64,000 nucleotides of DNA from Virgifigura deserti (GTDB lineage Bacteria > Pseudomonadota > Alphaproteobacteria > Dongiales > Dongiaceae): assembly GCA_003576685.1 (NCBI GenBank), contig QOZR01000010.1, forward strand, positions 62,001 through 126,000, given 5' to 3'. Shown in pieces: positions 16,022 to 25,073 of this stretch (the first letter of the stretch is position 1; each line of letters begins with the position of its first letter). A program made the position numbers and the translations under genes. Under the pieces are notes generated by a model, which saw only the letters and a program-made list of their open reading frames with translations, ran no database searches and had not been told where the DNA came from.

Positions 16022-17017
16022 TTAGCTCCTGCGCGCCGCGCCTGGCGGATGGCCCGTGAATTCCTTGAACGCCCTTGCGAAGCTCGACATGCTCGCGAAG
16101 CCGCAGGCGAGCGCGACGTCACGCACCGGTAGGCTCGAATGCGCGAGCAGGTCGGCAGCCCGCCGCAGCCGCAGTCGGCGGTAATAGGCGCTGGGAGCGA
16201 CTCCCACTTCCGAGCGGAAGGCACGTTCGAGCTTGTCGGCCGAGACGCCGAGCTTCACTGCCAGATCCGCCATCCGCAGCCGCTCTTCGACGGCCTCTTC
16301 CATGGCGGCGATCGCCGATAAGACGAGCTCGTTCTGAATGCCGGTGCGGAGACGCAGGGGCATCATCTTTCGGTCTACGCTGGAGCGCAGCGGACTGTGC
16401 ACGAACCACTCCGCGACGCCTGCCGCCAGCTCCGCGCCATAATCCGTCGCGATGATTTCCAGCATCATGTCGAGGCTGCCGACACCGCCGGCCGACGTAA
16501 AGCGTCTGCGGTCGATCACGTAAAGGTCGCGACGCAGGTCGATCTCGGGAAATGCTTCCATGAATGCCGGCTGGCTGGTCCAGTGCAGGGTGCAGGTGTG
16601 ATCGTCGAGGAGTCCGGCCCGGGCAAGGAAGAACGCGGCGTCCGCGACGGCACCGACCTGGGCGCCGCCAAGCAGGTTCTTCCTGATCCAGGCAACCGCG
16701 CGATCGGCCACCAGACGGTCGGCGTCACCGCCCGAGCATACGACGATGCGGTCCACCATCGGCGCATCATGCACTGAATAGGCAGGTTCGATGGCCACGC
16801 CGCTAGAGGCTTCGACCTTCTCCCCCGAAAGACCGACGGTGATCCAGCGATAGAAAGGCCGCCCCGCAAGAATGTTCGCGGCCCGAAGCGGTTCGATGAC
16901 CGAGCTGAACGCCATCATCGGAAAACCGGGGAAGATCAGAACTGCGAACGTGATCGGCGGAGCCGAATTCGCGACTTCTGATTTTGTCCGCCCTCGAGTT
17001 GTCGAAGCTCGAATCAA
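16022..17017 (-). CDS. GlxA-family AraC-type transcriptional regulator (GbdR/CdhR-like)
   Basis: This 331-residue regulator joins an N-terminal DJ-1/PfpI-like amidotransferase domain (about 20-190, FAVLIFPGFPMMAF, VADAAFFLARAGLLDD) to a C-terminal AraC helix-turn-helix pair (about 225-330, LGVSADKLERAFRSEVG and CGFASMSSFARAFKEFTG). This architecture is that of GbdR, CdhR and SouR, which control glycine betaine, carnitine and sarcosine genes. Its position inside the osmolyte-transport block makes it the probable activator of the block. The nucleophile-elbow Cys is not preserved as in true amidotransferases, as usual for regulators. A 107-base gap separates it from the M24 gene. Confidence 0.88.
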   Translation of the reverse strand: MIRASTTRGRTKSEVANSAPPITFAVLIFPGFPMMAFSSVIEPLRAANILAGRPFYRWITVGLSGEKVEASSGVAIEPAYSVHDAPMVDRIVVCSGGDADRLVADRAVAWIRKNLLGGAQVGAVADAAFFLARAGLLDDHTCTLHWTSQPAFMEAFPEIDLRRDLYVIDRRRFTSAGGVGSLDMMLEIIATDYGAELAAGVAEWFVHSPLRSSVDRKMMPLRLRTGIQNELVLSAIAAMEEAVEERLRMADLAVKLGVSADKLERAFRSEVGVAPSAYYRRLRLRRAADLLAHSSLPVRDVALACGFASMSSFARAFKEFTGHPPGAARRS

Positions 17018-17224
17018 ATTGCATCCGCGCGCTTGATGAGTGCATGACCCGCCAACCGCCGATACTTCTCTTGAGCACAGACCAGGTCAACGCTGATCTG
17101 CCATCGGCTATCGGACTGGCGTTGTCGGGGCGAATGTTCTGTCCGGTCGCCATGCTTATTGGTGCCAAGACGCGGCCGCCGGCGGTTTGCCTTCCGCCGA
17201 CGGTCCCTGCTTGAAAGGCGCCGT

Positions 17225-18118
17225 TCACAGGAGTCCTTGCTCCTCCAAATAACTCCTGGCGACATCCTCGATCGTCTTCTGCTGTACGTCGACTTCGCCA
17301 TTCAGACGCTGCATGGTCGGATCGTCGAGTCCGGTCGAAAGCGATTCCAGGATGTCCTTGAGTCCCGGGTGCTCCTCCAGCGTGTCCTGGCGGATCACCG
17401 GCGTCAAAGCGTAGTTCGGAAAGAACTCCTTGTCGTCCTTGAGCAGGGTCAGGTCCATGGCCGCGATAAGGCCATCGGTTGCTTGTACGGAAACGATGTC
17501 CACGTCACCGTTCGCGAGCGCTTTATAAGCTAAGCCGAGATCCATCGGCCTGACGTTGGCGCGGCCGGCCTCGAACTCATAGGCCTTTTGAAGCCCCAAT
17601 AGCCCATCTTTTCGTCTTGGAAACTCCGCGGTGGTGGCCATGATCAATGACTCGCCGGCATTGTAGGCTGCGGCCATGTCCGAAATCGTCTCCATTCCGT
17701 CGGTCTTCGGATTGTCCTTGCGAATCGCCATGGCGTAGGTGTTGTTGGCCTTGGAAGGCGCCAGCCAGACGAGGCCCTTGGTGCCATCGAGCTCTTTGAC
17801 CCTCTGATAGGTTTCCTCCGGCGACAGAGATTCAGTGACCTTGTTGAAGGTCACGAGCGACGTTCCGGTATATTCCCAGTAAAGATCGACCGCCCCATTC
17901 TCCAGGGCCGAACGGACGACGGCCGTTCCCATGCCGTCCGATTTCTCGACATCGTAGCCTTCCGCTTCGAGCAGTTGCGTGGTCATTTCGGCAAGGATCA
18001 ACTGTTCCGTGAAGTTCTTGCCGCCGACGGTCAGCTCGGCCGCGGACACGCTGCCGGCCGCACCAAGACTCACGGCGATGGTCAGCAGGATGCGTTTGAA
18101 TCGTGAGAAGTCGGTCAT
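17225..18118 (-). CDS. Osmolyte-type ABC transporter substrate-binding protein, copy 2
   Basis: This 297-residue paralog of the protein at 10387-11280 has the same length, a signal peptide ending near VSAAELTV and the same patterns (VGGKNFTEQ, DGMGTAVVR, LYWEYTGTSL). It heads the minus-strand block, upstream of the regulator, 207 bases ahead of it. Two binding proteins serving one permease would widen substrate range or give different affinities. A 100-base stretch (17788-17887) differs from copy 1 (10950-11049) at only four positions, more alike than the flanks, suggesting gene conversion or recent duplication. Confidence 0.88.
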   Translation of the reverse strand: MTDFSRFKRILLTIAVSLGAAGSVSAAELTVGGKNFTEQLILAEMTTQLLEAEGYDVEKSDGMGTAVVRSALENGAVDLYWEYTGTSLVTFNKVTESLSPEETYQRVKELDGTKGLVWLAPSKANNTYAMAIRKDNPKTDGMETISDMAAAYNAGESLIMATTAEFPRRKDGLLGLQKAYEFEAGRANVRPMDLGLAYKALANGDVDIVSVQATDGLIAAMDLTLLKDDKEFFPNYALTPVIRQDTLEEHPGLKDILESLSTGLDDPTMQRLNGEVDVQQKTIEDVARSYLEEQGLL

Positions 18119-18487
18119 CTGGTCCTCCCGTCTGGTTGGCTCATTGGCCCATCCCCTGGTTCACCGAAGGATGCATCAACCAGAGCGCCGGAAATGCGCC
18201 GTAATCCGCATGGGATGTGCGAAGATCCGCAGCCGTTTGCTCGATCGGCGCACCTGCCTGGCTCAGCGTTGGCATATTGCTGCCGAAACCTGCGCTCGAG
18301 CGCGTCTGCGGAAGCCCGGGGCCGAATTGCCAAGTCGGCGATGGCCCGGAGGGGCGGCCGCCTCTCCTAGTAATTCCTTCTCGCCTCATCGGTGCGAAAA
18401 ATCATAAGACAAGCTTGATCCGATCAGGCTGGTTCGGCCTGATCGGACCGTAGGTCGGCCTCATTTCCAAGCAGTTCAGGGTGACAC
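18119..18487. other. 369-base divergent intergenic region
   Basis: This gap separates the minus-strand osmolyte block from the plus-strand esterase. I see no gene in it. It must carry the promoter of the binding-protein gene on the minus strand and of the esterase on the plus strand. The only clear structure is the 11-base inverted repeat at 18419-18447. Confidence 0.5.
18419..18447. promoter_or_regulatory. Perfect 11-base inverted repeat, candidate operator
   Basis: TCCGATCAGGC (18419-18429) and GCCTGATCGGA (18437-18447) are exact reverse complements separated by seven bases. The site ends 40 bases before the esterase start, in the promoter zone, so a dimeric regulator site is more likely than a terminator. 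Confidence 0.55.
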
Positions 18488-19375
18488 ATGGAGTCCAGCA
18501 ACACAGTCGAGATATCATGGGCCGACTCGGACCCCGCAACGCTGCGCGCGCATCACTTGGCCGACGCCTTGGAAAGGGAAGGCCCTCCGGCCGAAGGCGT
18601 GCATGAGGAGGAGCTGTCTCCGGAGGGCAGCTTTCAAGGCGGCCTGATGTTCACGCCCCCTGACCCGGTCCCCGGAGCAGCCATCATCTACTTCCACGGT
18701 GGAGGCTTTATTGCCGGCAGCCCGCGGACACACCGTTGCGTGACCTCATGGCTGGCTGCCCTCTCGGCCGTGCGTGTCCTGTCGGCGCGCTACCGGCTGA
18801 CGCCGGAAAACCGGTACCCCGCACAACGGGATGATGCGGTCGCGGCGGTCGAGCGCGCAGCGGGGCTGGCCGACGCGACGGGCGGAGCGCCAAGACTCTT
18901 CCTTTGCGGCGACAGCGCGGGAGCCTGCGTCGCGCTCTGGGGATTGCACGGCTTGCCTGCCGCTCTCCGCGCGAAGGTCGCCGGTCTGGCGCTTCTCTAC
19001 GGCGGCTACGGGCTGACCGAGAGTCCGAGCGTCTCAAGATTCGGTACGGCGGCGAACGGGCTCGATACGAACACGCTTCGGATCATGTATCAGAGACTTG
19101 TCGACGGACGCTCGGCCCGATCCTTTGACAGCCTTTCTCCGCTGGGCTTCGCGTCGGAGATCACCGAACCGACTTATATCCTCGCGGCAGAAATGGATGC
19201 CGTCTTCGACGATTCACGGACACTCCACGCGAAGCTGGTCGAGAGCGGCTCTCCCAGCCTGTTCGAGTCCGCGGCCGGGATGGATCATGGCTTCCTGAAG
19301 GAAGCGGGAAAGCAACCTTCGGCGACGGCCGAACTGGAGAAGGTCGCGAAGTGGATCGATAGCCGGGTCCGATGA
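18488..19375 (+). CDS. Alpha/beta hydrolase of the hormone-sensitive-lipase family
   Basis: This 295-residue cytoplasmic esterase has the HSL oxyanion motif HGGG (residues 70-73), the nucleophile Ser143 in GDSAGA, Asp237 in EMDAVFDD and His267 in GMDHGFL. Such enzymes hydrolyse short-chain esters or lactones. It starts opposite the osmolyte block, with a perfect inverted repeat 40 bases upstream, and ends 22 bases before a convergent AraC-type gene. Whether it shares a substrate pathway with the transporter is unknown. Confidence 0.88.
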   Translation: MESSNTVEISWADSDPATLRAHHLADALEREGPPAEGVHEEELSPEGSFQGGLMFTPPDPVPGAAIIYFHGGGFIAGSPRTHRCVTSWLAALSAVRVLSARYRLTPENRYPAQRDDAVAAVERAAGLADATGGAPRLFLCGDSAGACVALWGLHGLPAALRAKVAGLALLYGGYGLTESPSVSRFGTAANGLDTNTLRIMYQRLVDGRSARSFDSLSPLGFASEITEPTYILAAEMDAVFDDSRTLHAKLVESGSPSLFESAAGMDHGFLKEAGKQPSATAELEKVAKWIDSRVR

Positions 19376-19397
19376 CCTCCGTCAATTCTCGCCATCC

Positions 19398-20450
19398 TCA
19401 CGCCGCCGCCTGCCACAGCCGAAACAGCGGCTGGAAGCGGCGGCGATAGACGGAGGGGGAGATGCCGACCGCGCGGCGGAACAGGCGGCGGAAGCTCGCG
19501 GGCTCGGCATATCCCACCTCTGCGCCGATCTCGTCCACATTGATCTCCGTCGTCTCGAGGAGATGCTTGGCCTCCTCGATCCGGAGCGCCTGCACATAGG
19601 CGATCGGCGACAGCCCCGTCACCTGCCTGAATCGGCGATGGAAGGTCCGCTCCGAAAGCCCGCTCATCGACGCCATCGACGCGACCGGGGTGTCGCAGGC
19701 GTAATTGTCCGCGATCCAGCGCTGGCATTCGCCGATCACCCGGTCGTCATGCTGGCGGCCCGTGGAGAGGGCCGCGAAGGGAAGCTGCCCCTCGCCATGC
19801 CATTGCAGGAGATAGAGCTTGGCGATCCTCACCGCCTCCTCGGGACCCGCGAGGCGCGCGATCAGATAAAGCAGCAGATCGGTCCAGGACGAGGCGCCGC
19901 CGGCGGTGATCACCCGATGCCCGGCCCCGGCCGAGACGAGAATGCGCTCACCCCGGACGACGACCTTGGGAAAGTTCCGCGCAAGCGCGTCACAATAGCC
20001 CCAATGCGTCGTCGCCTCGGCACCGTCGAGCAGCCCGCTCTTGGCGATCACCAGCGCGCCCGAGCAGATCGAGGCGACGATCGCGCCGCGATCATGGGCG
20101 CGGCGGATCCAGGCCGCGATCGATTCATAAAGCGGCGGCAGCGGCGCGTCCGGCGCAATAATGAAATCCGGCAGCAGCACGATGTCCGGGTCGGGAAAAT
20201 CGTCCAAGGACCCGTGTGGCTCGATCCGAATGTTGTTCGGCCCGGTGAAGCCGCGGCCGTCGACCGAGACGATTCGCGGGAGGAAGCGCGGCGTCCGCGG
20301 CGGCCGGCCATGCAGCAGTTCCCAGTCCCGTCCGACCGAGCATAGCACGTCGACGAGCGTGAACAGGCTTGAGGCGCCGACATCCGGCGTCGCCACGACG
20401 GCCGTCAGCAATGTTCGCTCCTTATCCTCGAGCATTGTCGTCTCGCGCAT
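19398..20450 (-). CDS. GlxA-family AraC-type transcriptional regulator
   Basis: This 350-residue protein has a DJ-1/PfpI-like domain (about 12-215; ICSGALVIAKSGLLDGAEATTHW with key residues CSGALV and ATTHW) and a C-terminal AraC DNA-binding domain (about 235-340; MSGLSERTFHRRFRQVTG and VGYAEPASFRRLFRRAVG). The Cys in the elbow ICSGA is retained, unlike the regulator at 16022-17017. It is divergent from the methyltransferase gene at 20564 with a 113-base shared gap, so it very likely controls that gene. The N terminus may begin at ATG 20450 or at the internal MLEDK. Confidence 0.88.
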   Translation of the reverse strand: MRETTMLEDKERTLLTAVVATPDVGASSLFTLVDVLCSVGRDWELLHGRPPRTPRFLPRIVSVDGRGFTGPNNIRIEPHGSLDDFPDPDIVLLPDFIIAPDAPLPPLYESIAAWIRRAHDRGAIVASICSGALVIAKSGLLDGAEATTHWGYCDALARNFPKVVVRGERILVSAGAGHRVITAGGASSWTDLLLYLIARLAGPEEAVRIAKLYLLQWHGEGQLPFAALSTGRQHDDRVIGECQRWIADNYACDTPVASMASMSGLSERTFHRRFRQVTGLSPIAYVQALRIEEAKHLLETTEINVDEIGAEVGYAEPASFRRLFRRAVGISPSVYRRRFQPLFRLWQAAA

Positions 20451-20563
20451 GACCCTTGCCGATGTTGCCGATTTGGACCGGTTTCTTCCGATTCAAGACT
20501 AGCAGCATTGTCGCACCGGGAATAGGGTCCGGCCCGCTTTCCACGCCATCAGGAGATTTTGCC

Positions 20564-21661
20564 ATGGCACTTGCAATCGACACTTCCGTCCAGCCGGCCG
20601 AAACGGCCTACGACAGCCGGCAGGCCGAGCGGTTTGCCGAGCGCCTACTCGGCGCACTCAATGAGGCCAGTCTGATCGCCATGACGTCAATCGGCCACCG
20701 CACCGGCCTGTTCGACGTGATGGCCGAGATGCCGCCCGCGACCGTTGCCGAGATCGCCGCGCGGGCCGGCCTTGTGGAGCGCTATGTGCGCGAATGGCTC
20801 GCCGTGATGGTTACGAGCCGTGTCGTCGTTTATGACGCGGAGACCGCGACCTATCGCCTGCCGGCCGAGCATGCGGCCTTCCTCACCCGCGCCGCCACGC
20901 CCGACAATATCGCGGTGACCGCCCAGATGATCCCGCTCACCGCGCGGGTGGAGGACGCGATCATCGAGCGCTTCCGCAAGGGCGGCGGCCTTCATTACCA
21001 CGATTATCCCCGGTTCCATGAGGTTATGGCCGAGGATAGCGGCCAGACGGTCGTTGCCGCGCTGTTCGATCATATCCTGCCGCTGGTTCCCGGCCTCGCT
21101 GGGCGGCTCGAGAACGGAATCGACGTCGTCGATGCCGGCTGCGGCTCGGGGCGCGCGCTGGTGACGCTTGCGGAGCGCTTCCCGAAGAGCCGCTTCCTGG
21201 GGCTCGATCTCTGCGCCGAGGCGATCGAACGGGGCCGCGAGGCGGCACGCGAGAAGGGCCTCGCCAACCTCCACTTCGAAATGCGCGATCTATCGACTGA
21301 GGAGACGCTCGGCGCCTATGATCTCGTCACCGCTTTCGACGCCGTGCACGACCAGAAGGATCCGCAGGGCCTGCTCGACGCGGTCGCGCGGTCGCTAAAG
21401 CCCGGCGGCGTCTTCCTGATGCAGGATATTGCCGGGTCGAGCCGGCTGGAGAAGAACCTCGACCACCCGCCGGCGCCCTTCCTCTACACCATCTCCTGCC
21501 TGCACTGCACGCCCGTCTCCCTCGCGCAGGGCGGGCCGGGGCTCGGCACCATGTGGGGCGAGGAACTCGCGATGGCGATGCTGGAGCGTGCCGGCTTCCG
21601 GGAGGTGACGGTCGAACGCCTGCCGCACGATCCGTTTAACGCCTACTTCATCGCGCGATGA
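20564..21661 (+). CDS. Winged-helix class I SAM-dependent methyltransferase (Rv2258c-like)
   Basis: This 365-residue protein has an N-terminal winged-helix dimerisation domain (about 25-110; TVAEIAARAGLVERYVREWLA with key residues ARAG..ERYVREWL) and a Rossmann methyltransferase domain with motif I VVDAGCGSGRALVTLAERFP and acidic residue LGLDLC. This two-domain plan matches Rv2258c-type and plant O-methyltransferase-like enzymes acting on small molecules. ATG 20564 is preceded by AGGAGA at 20551-20556; the longer frame from 20456 lacks support. The divergent GlxA-type regulator suggests induction by the substrate or its precursor. Confidence 0.85.
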   Translation: MALAIDTSVQPAETAYDSRQAERFAERLLGALNEASLIAMTSIGHRTGLFDVMAEMPPATVAEIAARAGLVERYVREWLAVMVTSRVVVYDAETATYRLPAEHAAFLTRAATPDNIAVTAQMIPLTARVEDAIIERFRKGGGLHYHDYPRFHEVMAEDSGQTVVAALFDHILPLVPGLAGRLENGIDVVDAGCGSGRALVTLAERFPKSRFLGLDLCAEAIERGREAAREKGLANLHFEMRDLSTEETLGAYDLVTAFDAVHDQKDPQGLLDAVARSLKPGGVFLMQDIAGSSRLEKNLDHPPAPFLYTISCLHCTPVSLAQGGPGLGTMWGEELAMAMLERAGFREVTVERLPHDPFNAYFIAR

Positions 21662-21667
21662 GTCCGC

Positions 21668-21931
21668 CTAAAGTTCGCGGTCGTCGGTGAACCGTTCCAG
21701 GAGCCGGTCGGCGGGAGGCAGGTCCGGCACGGCCGACCGGCTATCTTCATAGTCCTGCATGATCCACCAGAGCGCCTGGTTGAGATCCTTCGCGTAAAGG
21801 CCGAGATCCTCCGCCGCCTCGTCGGTGAGATCGCCTTCTGCGAGGCGTCGCTCCAGCCGCTGGCTCTCGGCCGCGAGCGCGCGGATGCAGGCGATCAAGG
21901 CGTTCGTCGACATGCGCTCGGGGCGCCGCAT
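21668..21931 (-). CDS. Hypothetical 87-residue protein, coupled to tandem GNAT gene
   Basis: I do not recognise a family. The protein is helical and acidic (IRALAAESQRLERRLAEGD, DEAAEDLGLYAKDLNQALWW) with no signal peptide or membrane segment. Its first ATG shares one base with the stop of the acetyltransferase gene (TGATG), a sign of translational coupling; ATG 21913 (MSTNAL) is an alternative. It ends six bases from the convergent methyltransferase stop. The coding bias looks like its neighbours. Confidence 0.6.
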   Translation of the reverse strand: MRRPERMSTNALIACIRALAAESQRLERRLAEGDLTDEAAEDLGLYAKDLNQALWWIMQDYEDSRSAVPDLPPADRLLERFTDDREL

Positions 21932-22911
21932 CAGCGCATCCCACCGTCTACCGCCAGTCGCTCGAACGCCTCCCCTTCGGCAATGCAGATGATCACGTCC
22001 TCCAACTCCCCCGCCAGGCTGCGATAGAAGCGGCGGGCGCGGGTGTTGGTTCGCAGCACTTCCCAATAGAGAAAGTCGCCGCCGCGCTGCGTCGTCGCCC
22101 GGGTCGCCGCGGCGATCAGCGCCCGGCCCAGGCCGTGCCCGCGCGTCCGCGGCATTACATAGAGGTCGGAGAGGAACGCACCACGGGCGCCGGTCTCGGT
22201 GTCATAGGCCGGCAGAAACAGGGCATAGCCGACGGGCGCCCCCTGCCGTTCGGCGAAAAGGGAGGTAAAGGCCGCGTTCGGACCGAAGCCGTCGGCGCGC
22301 AAGGCAGCCTCGATGCCGGCCCGCGGGGGGCGGCAGTCCAGCTCGCGGTTCAGCGCCTCCAGCATTGTCGCGAGGGCGCCGGCATCGGCTGGCCGGGCCG
22401 GGCGGATCGCTGCGGATCGCGGCGCGGCCTCCGCCAGGGTCCGGAACCTGTCCCCCGATACGGAGCAGACCCGCAGATCCTGCTGCTCTCGGCCGATGCC
22501 GCTGTAGAACAGCCGGGCCGCGCCGTTATGTTGCAGGACGCCCCATCGCATCATGCGCGCGCCCCGCTCCCGCCCGATCCGCGCGACGGCCGCCATCAGG
22601 GCGCGTCCCACGCCGGCCCGCCGCGCCGCCTTTTCGACATAAAGATCGGCTAAATAAGCCCCGTGAACGAGTCGGTCGGTGTCGTAATCTGGGTAATGGA
22701 GAGCATAGCCGACGGTCGCGCCGTCGCGCTCGGCGATCAGGCAGGCGAAGGCGGGCGCCTGGCCGAATCCGTCGCGGCAAAAGGCCTCTGCCGAGAATTG
22801 AGAGGGCGGCCCGCCCTCGTCCTGGCTGAGCGCGGCCGCCATCGCGGCGACGCGTTCGCCGTCGCCGGGCGTGGCGGCACGGATGACGAGGGGTGACGGG
22901 GGAGCGGGCAT
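21931..22911 (-). CDS. Tandem-GNAT N-acetyltransferase
   Basis: This protein of 326 residues carries two GNAT domains in a row. Each has the acetyl-CoA binding pattern RxxGxGxAL: ARRAGVGRALMAAVARIG in the first half and GHGLGRALIAAATRA in the second, with DLYV before each. Such enzymes transfer acetyl groups to amines of small molecules or proteins. ATG 22911 (MPAPPSPLVIR) is chosen because AAGGATC lies just before it; the frame also offers an upstream start at 22950. Both halves look intact, which suggests a duplication with two active sites or one regulatory half. Confidence 0.83.
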   Translation of the reverse strand: MPAPPSPLVIRAATPGDGERVAAMAAALSQDEGGPPSQFSAEAFCRDGFGQAPAFACLIAERDGATVGYALHYPDYDTDRLVHGAYLADLYVEKAARRAGVGRALMAAVARIGRERGARMMRWGVLQHNGAARLFYSGIGREQQDLRVCSVSGDRFRTLAEAAPRSAAIRPARPADAGALATMLEALNRELDCRPPRAGIEAALRADGFGPNAAFTSLFAERQGAPVGYALFLPAYDTETGARGAFLSDLYVMPRTRGHGLGRALIAAATRATTQRGGDFLYWEVLRTNTRARRFYRSLAGELEDVIICIAEGEAFERLAVDGGMR

Positions 22912-23057
22912 GATCCTTATTGACCGGTATCGACGGGCCGAGACGATCATGCCTTGTCGCCTTCAGAGAGGCAATCCGCCGGCCCTGCATCCGCAATTCA
23001 AACGGATGGTGCGGACGCGACTGGCGTCGCGGCGCCAAATCGCCTAAACAGCGGGCA

Positions 23058-25073
23058 ATGGCACAGAAGAAGACCCGATCCGCCAATGGCGGGCGCAACG
23101 GAGCGCGGCGCGCCAACGCTAATGGGGGTGGTTCCCGGGCGCGTCCGCCGCGCCCGTCGCCGCTCCCCTTCCTCCTGAAATGGTCCCTGGTCGCCATGGT
23201 CTGGGCGGTGTTCCTCGGCCTCTGCGTGATGGCCTGGCTCGCTTACGACCTGCCCAGCGTCGAGACGCTCGACGATATCGACCGAAGACCCAGCGTCACT
23301 CTGCTCACCAAAGACGGGTCGACGCTCGCGACCTACGGCGATCTCTATGGCAAATCGGTGCGGCTGTCCGATCTGCCGCCCTATCTGCCGCAGGCGGTGC
23401 TGGCGACCGAGGACCGCCGTTTCTACAGCCATCCCGGGGTGGATCCGATCGGCCTCGCCCGGGCGATCTATGTCAATCTGCGCGATTGGGAGCTGTCTCA
23501 AGGCGGCAGCACCATCACCCAGCAACTCGCAAAGAACATCTTTCTGACCCCGGAGCGGACGATCCGCCGCAAGGGGCAGGAGCTGCTGCTGGCCCTCTGG
23601 CTCGAGCGCAACTTCACCAAAGACCAGATCCTCAGTCTCTATCTCAACCGGGTCTATTTCGGCGCCGGTACCTATGGCGTCGACGCGGCGGCGCGGCGCT
23701 TCTTCGGCAAGCCGGCGGCGGCGGTGAACGTCTATGAGGCGGCGATGCTGGCGGGCTTGCTGAAGGCGCCGTCGCGCTACAATCCGCTGAGCGACCCGGA
23801 GGGGGCCGACGCCCGCGCACGGCTGGTGCTGCGCAACATGGTCGCGGCCGGCTATCTGACGGACGACCAGGCGACATATGTGGCGCGCACCCAGGCGGGC
23901 AACGGCATCGTGACCGCATCGCGGACCGGCCGGTATTTCGCCGACTGGGTGCTCGACCAGGTGTCGAGCTATGTCGGCTATACGGGTCAGGATCTGGTCG
24001 TGGTCACCACGCTCGATCCCGCGCTGCAGCGCCTCGCCGAGGCCGAGCTGGCCCGGCTGCTGGAGGAGCGGGGCACCGCCGCCGAGGTGAAGCAGGGCGC
24101 GCTGGTGGCGCTCACGCCCGATGGCGCGGTGCGGGCGATGGTCGGCGGGCGCGCCTATGCCCATAGTCAGTTCAACCGCGCGACGCAGGCGCTGCGGCAG
24201 CCCGGCTCGGCGTTTAAGCCGTTCGTGTTCCTCGCCGGCATGGAAAGCGGCCTCGCGCCCGAAAGCCGGTTCGTCGACGGGCCGATCTCGATCGGCAAGT
24301 GGAAGCCGGACAACTACAACGACAAATATCATGGCGAAGTGACGCTCCGCGAGGCCTTCGCCCGCTCGCTGAACAGCGTCGCGATCCAGGTGTCCCAGCG
24401 GGTCGGCCCCGATACGGTGGTAGAAACCGCCCACCGGCTCGGCATCACCAGCGATCTCAATCCCAGGCCCAGCATTGCGCTGGGCGCCAGCGAGGTTTCG
24501 CTGCTCGACCTCACCGCCGCCTATGGCGTGTTCGCGAACCAGGGCTACGGCGTCTGGCCGCGCGGCATCGAGGAGATCCGCGACACCAACGGCGTGATCC
24601 TCTACAGCCGGGTCGGCTCCGGGCCGGGCCGCCTCGTCGCGCCACGCAACGTGGCGGCGATGGTCGACTTGATGTCGGCTGCGATCGAATGGGGTACCGG
24701 CCGGTCGGCCGCCCTCGAGCGTCCGGCCGCCGGAAAGACGGGCACCAGCCAGGATTTTCGCGACGCCTGGTTCGTCGGCTTCACCGCCGAGCTCGTGACC
24801 GGGGTCTGGTTCGGCAATGACGACGGCGCGCCGATGGCGGCGATCACCGGCGGCACGCTCCCGGCGAAGCTGTGGCGGGCCTTCATGAGCAAGGCGCTGG
24901 AGGGCCGGCCCGCGCAGGCGCTGCTCAACCCCGTCATCGCGGCGCAGCAGCCGGTGCCGGAGCCGACAAGCCCCGCGGCCGGGCGGGCCGTCGCGGCGGA
25001 GGCGGAACCGGAGAAGAGCTCTCTCGAGGAATGGCTCGAGCGTATCACCGGCTTGAATCGGAAGAAGAAGTAG
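23058..25073 (+). CDS. Penicillin-binding protein 1A family, bifunctional transglycosylase/transpeptidase
   Basis: This 671-residue class A PBP polymerises and cross-links peptidoglycan in the periplasm. It has a basic N-terminal tail, one membrane anchor (about 37-62), a GT51 domain with catalytic Glu118 in ATEDRRFYSHPG and GGSTITQQLAKN, and a transpeptidase domain with SxxK at Ser384 (GSAFKPF), SLN and KTGTS. It is shorter than E. coli PBP1A, lacking the ODD insert. ATG 23058 was chosen; the upstream frame from 22920 overlaps the divergent GNAT promoter. A dispersed palindrome follows the stop. Confidence 0.95.
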   Translation: MAQKKTRSANGGRNGARRANANGGGSRARPPRPSPLPFLLKWSLVAMVWAVFLGLCVMAWLAYDLPSVETLDDIDRRPSVTLLTKDGSTLATYGDLYGKSVRLSDLPPYLPQAVLATEDRRFYSHPGVDPIGLARAIYVNLRDWELSQGGSTITQQLAKNIFLTPERTIRRKGQELLLALWLERNFTKDQILSLYLNRVYFGAGTYGVDAAARRFFGKPAAAVNVYEAAMLAGLLKAPSRYNPLSDPEGADARARLVLRNMVAAGYLTDDQATYVARTQAGNGIVTASRTGRYFADWVLDQVSSYVGYTGQDLVVVTTLDPALQRLAEAELARLLEERGTAAEVKQGALVALTPDGAVRAMVGGRAYAHSQFNRATQALRQPGSAFKPFVFLAGMESGLAPESRFVDGPISIGKWKPDNYNDKYHGEVTLREAFARSLNSVAIQVSQRVGPDTVVETAHRLGITSDLNPRPSIALGASEVSLLDLTAAYGVFANQGYGVWPRGIEEIRDTNGVILYSRVGSGPGRLVAPRNVAAMVDLMSAAIEWGTGRSAALERPAAGKTGTSQDFRDAWFVGFTAELVTGVWFGNDDGAPMAAITGGTLPAKLWRAFMSKALEGRPAQALLNPVIAAQQPVPEPTSPAAGRAVAAEAEPEKSSLEEWLERITGLNRKKK

